Notes under the pieces: generated by a model
Database searches by the model: none
The model's input: the letters and a program-made list of their open reading frames with translations, nothing else
What the model was told of the DNA's origin: nothing
Source: Enoplolaimus lenunculus
Lineage: Eukaryota; Nematoda; Enoplea; Enoplida; Thoracostomopsidae
DNA length: 64,000 bases
Reading direction: 5' to 3'
NCBI GenBank assembly: GCA_030248215.1
Contig: JASANG010003995.1
Location: 124,001 to 188,000, forward strand
Made by a program: the position numbers and the translations under genes
Shown here: positions 60,048 through 64,000 of the stretch, piece after piece
Layout: each line of letters starts with the position of its first letter
How positions within the stretch are numbered: position 1 is the first letter of the stretch

Positions 60048-60445
60048 TGAGAGTGGGACATTACCCGCGGGTATACCCGCGCATAGACTTATCATGCGGG
60101 TACAAAATGCAGCTTAACCTGCGCAAAACTTCTAAGTTTTAAGGTGGAAAACCTACACTATTATCTGTTTTATTTCTGGATAGATCCAGAACGTGCTTTG
60201 TTTTTAGCTGGCTTTGAAATTTTGTTTCAAGTGAAATTTCATTTGTAAAATTCATTGAAGCTATATCGCAAAACGTCATTAAAGCGCGAATCACTGCTAT
60301 CTTTTAAACACTGGTTTGACTTCAGGCGCGGCTAAATAGTGGGTCGTGGATAGATCTTATTTGCGCCGGTATACCCGCTGGTAAGAAATTCTTGTTTGCG
60401 TGCGTAAAGCGCGGGTCGGGTAAAAAATCTTTACCCACTGTGCAC
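60048..60445. mobile_element. Possible MITE with CCCGCGGG termini
   Basis: The left side carries ACATTACCCGCGGGTATACC and CATGCGGGTAC. The right side carries GGTATACCCGCTGG, GCGCGGGTCGGGTAAA and TTTACCCACTGTGCAC. The two ends are roughly inverted (CACTGTA..GGGTA), but neither exact ends nor a duplication can be fixed. Confidence 0.3.
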
Positions 60446-60475
60446 GGTGTTGGTTTAATCAAGTGCGGATGATTC

Positions 60476-60760
60476 TAAGAGTGTGCAACTACCGAAATGT
60501 GTGGTATAAAATGTACCAACGGGCGTTGCATTTTTGGTCAACCCCCCTTATTTAAAAGGTGAGTAGTTGATGTTTGAAATGTAGAATGCGCCTGCTTTTA
60601 AAATTACAAAGGAGTTAGTTCACAACTGCAGTATTTCAACGTATAAAATTGAAATGTCAAATTTGACCCCGCCCCTTAAATAAAGGGGGTAGGCCAAAAA
60701 CGCAACGGGTACCGGGGACAGTCTTTTCTACACAGAATGTGCCCAGTTTCACACTTGTTA
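60476..60760. mobile_element. Foldback MITE with CCCC/GGGG arms, best copy
   Basis: The left arm TAAGAGTGTGCAACT, GGGCGTTGCATTTTTGGTCA and ACCCCCCTTATTTAAAAGG pairs with the complement of the right arm (AGTGTGAAACTGGG, ACCCGTTGCGTTTTTGGCC, TACCCCCTTTATTTAAGGGG). Arms are about 80-90 bp and the loop about 120 bp. Relatives at 8618-8930 and 27530-27685. A minus-strand frame of 91 codons (60676-60951) starts outside it and runs in; it is not supported as a gene. Confidence 0.6.
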
Positions 60761-60984
60761 TAAAGAGTGGTCTTCCACTCTTGGTCTAATTCTGCTTTAT
60801 ACCTAGCTTTTATCAGTTGAATTTTTGCGCAAGACATTTCGTTCTCCGTCATATTCCCACTGTCCCATCCTTGCAAGCACGTGACTGGGTGTATGTAACG
60901 GGATATCCATTCAAACAAGAAACGATGTAGGTTTTCAAATGGAAACACCAAGGTTTGATTTCAAATGATGAATCTAAAAAGTAA

Positions 60985-61560
60985 GCCTACGCTTATGTCA
61001 TCACCTATGCTTAAGCCTAATCTTAAACCTAAGCCTATACTTCGAAGCATAAGCCTAAGATCACACTGCAAAAAATGGTGATTCAATTTGACTCTCTCCG
61101 AAACAGGATCTACGGGACTACACAAACTGGGCCAAATTCGACTCCGCCAGAGTCAAACGTTCGACTAAAGTGAGTCCAATTTGCCTCTGGAGGAGTCGAA
61201 TTTGACTCAGTTTGTGTAGTCCCGTAGAGCCTATTTCGGACAGAGTCAATTTACCATTTTTGCAGTGCAATTGTCATTTTAAGATCTTATCGATGCTTAA
61301 ATCAAAGCCCGCACCTAAAAGCCTAAACCTAAGCCTAAAAACAAGTGTTATTTAAGATCAAATGCTTAAACTAAAGCCAGCACGTAAAAGCCTAAACCTA
61401 GCCTGAGCCCAAGGGTAAGATCTATGCTTAAACCAAAGCATACTACTGAAGCCTAGGGGTAAGCCTAATTCCGAATGTCCTTTAAGATGTAATCTTTGTT
61501 TAAACCAAAGCCGACTCTAACTAGGCTTAGCACTTTGCCTAAGCCTTTGTTGAAATCTAA
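60985..61560. repeat. AAGCCTA-rich tandem repeat with nested MITE
   Basis: Degenerate AAGCCTA/CCTAAGC (complement TTAGGCT) units run on both sides of the MITE at 61064-61267. From 61281 they are organised as four longer units, each opening AAGATC or AAGATG, at 61281, 61354, 61417 and 61484 (spacing 73, 63, 67 bp). Each contains ATGCTTAAA(C/T)(C/T)AAAGCC and AAGCCTAAACCTA. Confidence 0.6.
61064..61267. mobile_element. CACTGCA foldback MITE, copy 2
   Basis: 204 bp, starts CACTGCAAAAAATGGTGA and ends ACCATTTTTGCAGTG. It shares CTCTCCGAAA, TCTACGGGACTACACAAACT and TTTGTGTAGTCCCGTAGAGC with the copy at 2150-2358. It sits inside the AAGCCTA-rich tract. Confidence 0.75.
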
Positions 61561-62324
61561 AGTTGAACAGGCCAAGCCGAAATTTAAACTATCGATGGGC
61601 ACGGATATTTTTTTATATATATATTCGGATATCCGGCAATTCTAGCCGGATAAATATTTATCCGGATATCCGAAATTAAATTTTCTATTTCTTATATCCG
61701 AAACTCGATTTTGCAATTTTTTGGGGGTTTCTAAACCTCAATTTTCGTTTCTCAAGCACTTGTTTTAACCTGTTGCTCTAAGGGAAGTCTCTGTCCACAA
61801 GCTGATTGCTATGAGCGTAAAACTTACAATTCTGTATATATAGTTTATTTACTATGCAACTGCTTCAATAGTGCTCTGTATTTGGTTTAGAAGAGAAGAT
61901 TTTACTACTGATTAATGAATACTTGCGTTGGCCCCCTGAGATTGAGTTGATTTGGTTTCTCTCCTGATTTAAACCACTAAACAGAGATTCTTTCGATAGT
62001 CACCCTTCCTTTGAACTATATACATGAGACGTTTTACGTTCCAAGAAAAAAGAACCGCATAAAACACCTACGCTAAATCGTACAAACATCAGTCCAACGG
62101 GAGGCAGGCTCGTAAATGTATTGAAACGCAATTTTTCACTAATCTTTTTTACAAAACTTTCTGAGGGAGGACAATTGCATGGTAGAGACCTTGCCATTTC
62201 ATCATAAAAAAAATTCTAACGGGTGGCGTACGCCCGCCAGCCAACCTTTGGATCCGCTATTAACCGCCTTGTCACTAGATCGAAATAGACAAAGTTTAAA
62301 TTTTAGACTAATTTTTTTTTGCTT

Positions 62325-62420
62325 TGGCTTAGGCTAAGCTTTGATTTATATATACTTTTGTTTATTTACGCTGAGTAGGCTTAAACTTAGGAATATGTTT
62401 TGGTTGTTACATTGTTAAAG
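62325..62420 (+). repeat. TTAGGC-type tract
   Basis: TGGCTTAGGCTAAGC, then TAGGCTTAAACTTAGGAATATG and GTTGTTACATTGTT: the TTAGGC-then-AATATG layout in diverged form. The surrounding 61600-62860 region shows no supported gene. Confidence 0.4.
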
Positions 62421-62866
62421 TAAGATTGGTTCAAATCTTCAAGATCCGCTCTAGTTTTAATATATCGGAACATAATGCCGATTTGGCTCCTCATAACCTC
62501 CCCTGATAACTTCAATTAAATTTCAATTTTTTTAAGACTTGAACATATACTTACACTATGTGATCTTGTGGAATACTGCGGAACCGAAAATATACCTATT
62601 TTCAATAGCTAAGAAATCAATATTTTTCTCATGTATATATATTGTGTAAAAGCGCCGCGCTGATTTGATTGTCATTGTTTGCGTTTGATGACTGATTTAG
62701 CGCACGGTTGTCACCTCCCAAACCATACTAAGCTGTTCAAGTATTTATACCTGTTGAATATCACTTTGTTATATTTTTCCTGATTGTACAACTGTAATCT
62801 AATTTCACAATGTTAGTTAACTGGTATCTGACAATTATGCGTATGCGAAGACCTTATACCATTATT

Positions 62867-63785
62867 GGCCCATGTTACTATAAAGGCCGTCCCAATTTCC
62901 CGGGACACAAATATACCCGGAGTGCACACTTATGCGCTTCTGTTTACATATGCACAGGCAGATATATTTGCGTTCACATCTGTCCCATCTGTCCCAACTG
63001 TCCCATCTGTCCCAACTGTCCCATCTCTCCCAACTGTGCCATCTGTCCCATCTGTCCCGTTTGTCCCAACTGTCCTATCTGTGCCAAGTGTCCCAACTGT
63101 CCCATCTCTCCAAACTGTCCCATCTGTCCCAACTGTACCATCTGTCCCAAATGTCCCATCTGTCCAACTGTACCATCTGTACCAATTGTCCCATCTGTCC
63201 CATTTGTCCCGTTTGTCCCATCTGTCCCAAATGTCCCAAGTGTCCTATCTGTCCCAACTGTCTCTTCTGTCCTTCTGTCCTACTGTCCCAAGTGTCCCAA
63301 CTGCCCCATCTGTCCCATTTGTTCCAACTGTCCCATCTCTCCCATCTGTCCCAAGTGTCCCATCTGTCCCAAGTATCCCATCTGTCCCAACTGTCCAAAT
63401 GTGCCAACTGTCCCAACTGTCCCATCTGTCCCAACTGTCCCATCTGTCCCGTTTGTCCCAACTGTCCCATCTGTCCCAAGTGTCCCAACTGTCCCAACTG
63501 TCCCGTTTGTCCCATCTGCCCCAAATGTCCCATCCGTCCCAACTGTCTCTTCTGTACCAACTGTCCCAAGTGTACCAACTGTCCCATCTGTCCCATTGGT
63601 TCCAACTGTCCCAACTGTCTCAATTGTCCAAGAGTCCCAACTGTCCCATCTGTTCCAACTGTCCCATCTGTTCCATCTGTCCCGTTTGTGCCAACTGTCC
63701 CGCTATCCCAATTATATTTTTTGAATGTACTCCTGGTATATTTCTGTCCCAGGAAAATGGCACGGCCTTTAAAGTAATATTGGCC
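62867..63785. mobile_element. DNA transposon remnant carrying a 9-bp minisatellite
   Basis: Inverted ends of about 65 bp: left GGCCCATGTTACTATAAAGG, right complement GGCCAATATTACTTTAAAGG. Both continue through GGCCGT, a CCGGGACA or CTGGGACA block, and AAATATACC(C/A)GGAGT. Both flanks are CCATTATT (62859-62866, 63786-63793), a perfect 8-bp target-site duplication. The whole interior from about 62979 to 63710 is a 9-bp tandem repeat. No transposase frame remains. The 8-bp duplication fits hAT-like elements, but the GGCC ends are unlike CAGGG. Confidence 0.85.
62979..63710. repeat. 9-bp minisatellite, about 80 copies
   Basis: The unit is TGTCCCAAC or TGTCCCATC, with scattered variants (TGTCCCGTT, TGTACCAAC, TGTCCCAAG) and a few single-base slips. 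Because the unit is a multiple of three and lacks stop codons in most frames, it opens long frames of 182-322 codons in four of six frames, encoding repeats such as Cys-Pro-Ile-Cys-Pro-Asn or Val-Pro-Thr. These are not treated as genes. Confidence 0.95.
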
Positions 63786-63878
63786 CCATTATTTATCAAA
63801 ATTTTCACGCATTTTGAACTTGCGTTGTATTGAAAAGAATCATTCAAATGAAGGCAGGCGACAATTAAATTAGTTTAT

Positions 63879-64000
63879 TTACTAAAGTGACGCGAATAAG
63901 AGGGAGCTGATATTTATTTGGCCTCTCCAGAGGGCGCCCCCTGTTATTCGGTTACGGACTTTAGTTTTAACCCGCCCTACGCCGCCTATCGTTACTGATA
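63879..64000 (+). mobile_element. Mariner-like MITE, cut by the window edge
   Basis: Opens near TTTACTAAAGTGACGCGAATAAGAG, a diverged form of the terminal repeat at 22795. It continues with ATTTATTTGGCCTCTC, CCCCCTGTTATTCGGTTAC and AACCCGCCCTACGCCGCC, in the same order as the complete copy. It runs off the end of the window. Confidence 0.65.

Noticed and set aside
60676-60951. Minus-strand gene of 91 codons
   Set aside because: It runs into a foldback MITE arm, has no splice sites or domain, and only a short stretch (CCAAGAGTGGA) recurs at 27730-27740.
62810-63833. Long open frames (182-322 codons) giving Cys-Pro or Val-Pro repeat proteins
   Set aside because: They are products of the 9-bp minisatellite, open in several frames on both strands, inside a transposon remnant with no promoter or splice structure.
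1-64000. CRISPR array, bacterial operon, or LTR/virus-like element
   Set aside because: Tandem repeats lack unique spacers of constant length; genes are spliced; no long terminal repeats, protease, integrase or capsid-like frames were seen. The only reverse-transcriptase trace is the LINE at 47926-49060.

Overview
The window is AT-rich DNA from a multicellular animal. It has long introns with GT..AG ends, T-rich acceptors (TTTAG or TTTCAG) and dense non-autonomous DNA transposons. Many degenerate tracts of TTAGGC, the telomere unit of nematodes, make a nematode a reasonable guess. This is inference: no ribosomal or mitochondrial sequence is present to settle it.

Three genes can be rebuilt exon by exon with consistent splice phases. 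(1) 1227-4436, plus strand: the 3' end, at least, of a C2H2 zinc-finger gene. Its three fingers are complete only after splicing. (2) 25242-16452, minus strand: a complete ten-exon S-adenosylmethionine synthetase (methionine adenosyltransferase, 433 aa). (3) 33933-57714, plus strand: a complete nineteen-exon TULP4-type protein (2158 aa) with N-terminal WD40 repeats, a SOCS-like segment and a tubby domain split by about 1230 residues of low-complexity insert. Genes 2 and 3 are divergently transcribed, with 8.7 kb between their start codons. A possible small three-exon minus-strand gene (about 31180-30573) lies in that gap. A possible terminal exon with a membrane segment (9667-9566) lies between genes 1 and 2. 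Neither is assigned to a family.

The rest is repeats. The commonest are hAT-like MITEs that begin CAGGG and end CCCTG; several have perfect or near-perfect 8-bp target-site duplications and sub-terminal CCGGAA motifs. Others are a TA-flanked mariner-like MITE, a CACTGCA foldback element, a TTAA-bounded element with a tRNA-like core, a foldback family with paired CCCC/GGGG tracts, a dispersed tandem-repeat family of 155-180 bp units, a decayed LINE with RNase H (47926-49060), and TTAGGC-rich tracts. Near the right edge a 919-bp element with long inverted repeats and a perfect 8-bp duplication (CCATTATT) holds about 730 bp of a 9-bp minisatellite.

The genes are unrelated housekeeping and regulatory genes and do not form a pathway. 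I saw no CRISPR array, no operon and no virus-like element. The most unusual items are the transposon that carries a minisatellite, a Glu-to-Met change in the GEGHPDK motif of the SAM synthetase, and the very large insert in the tubby domain.
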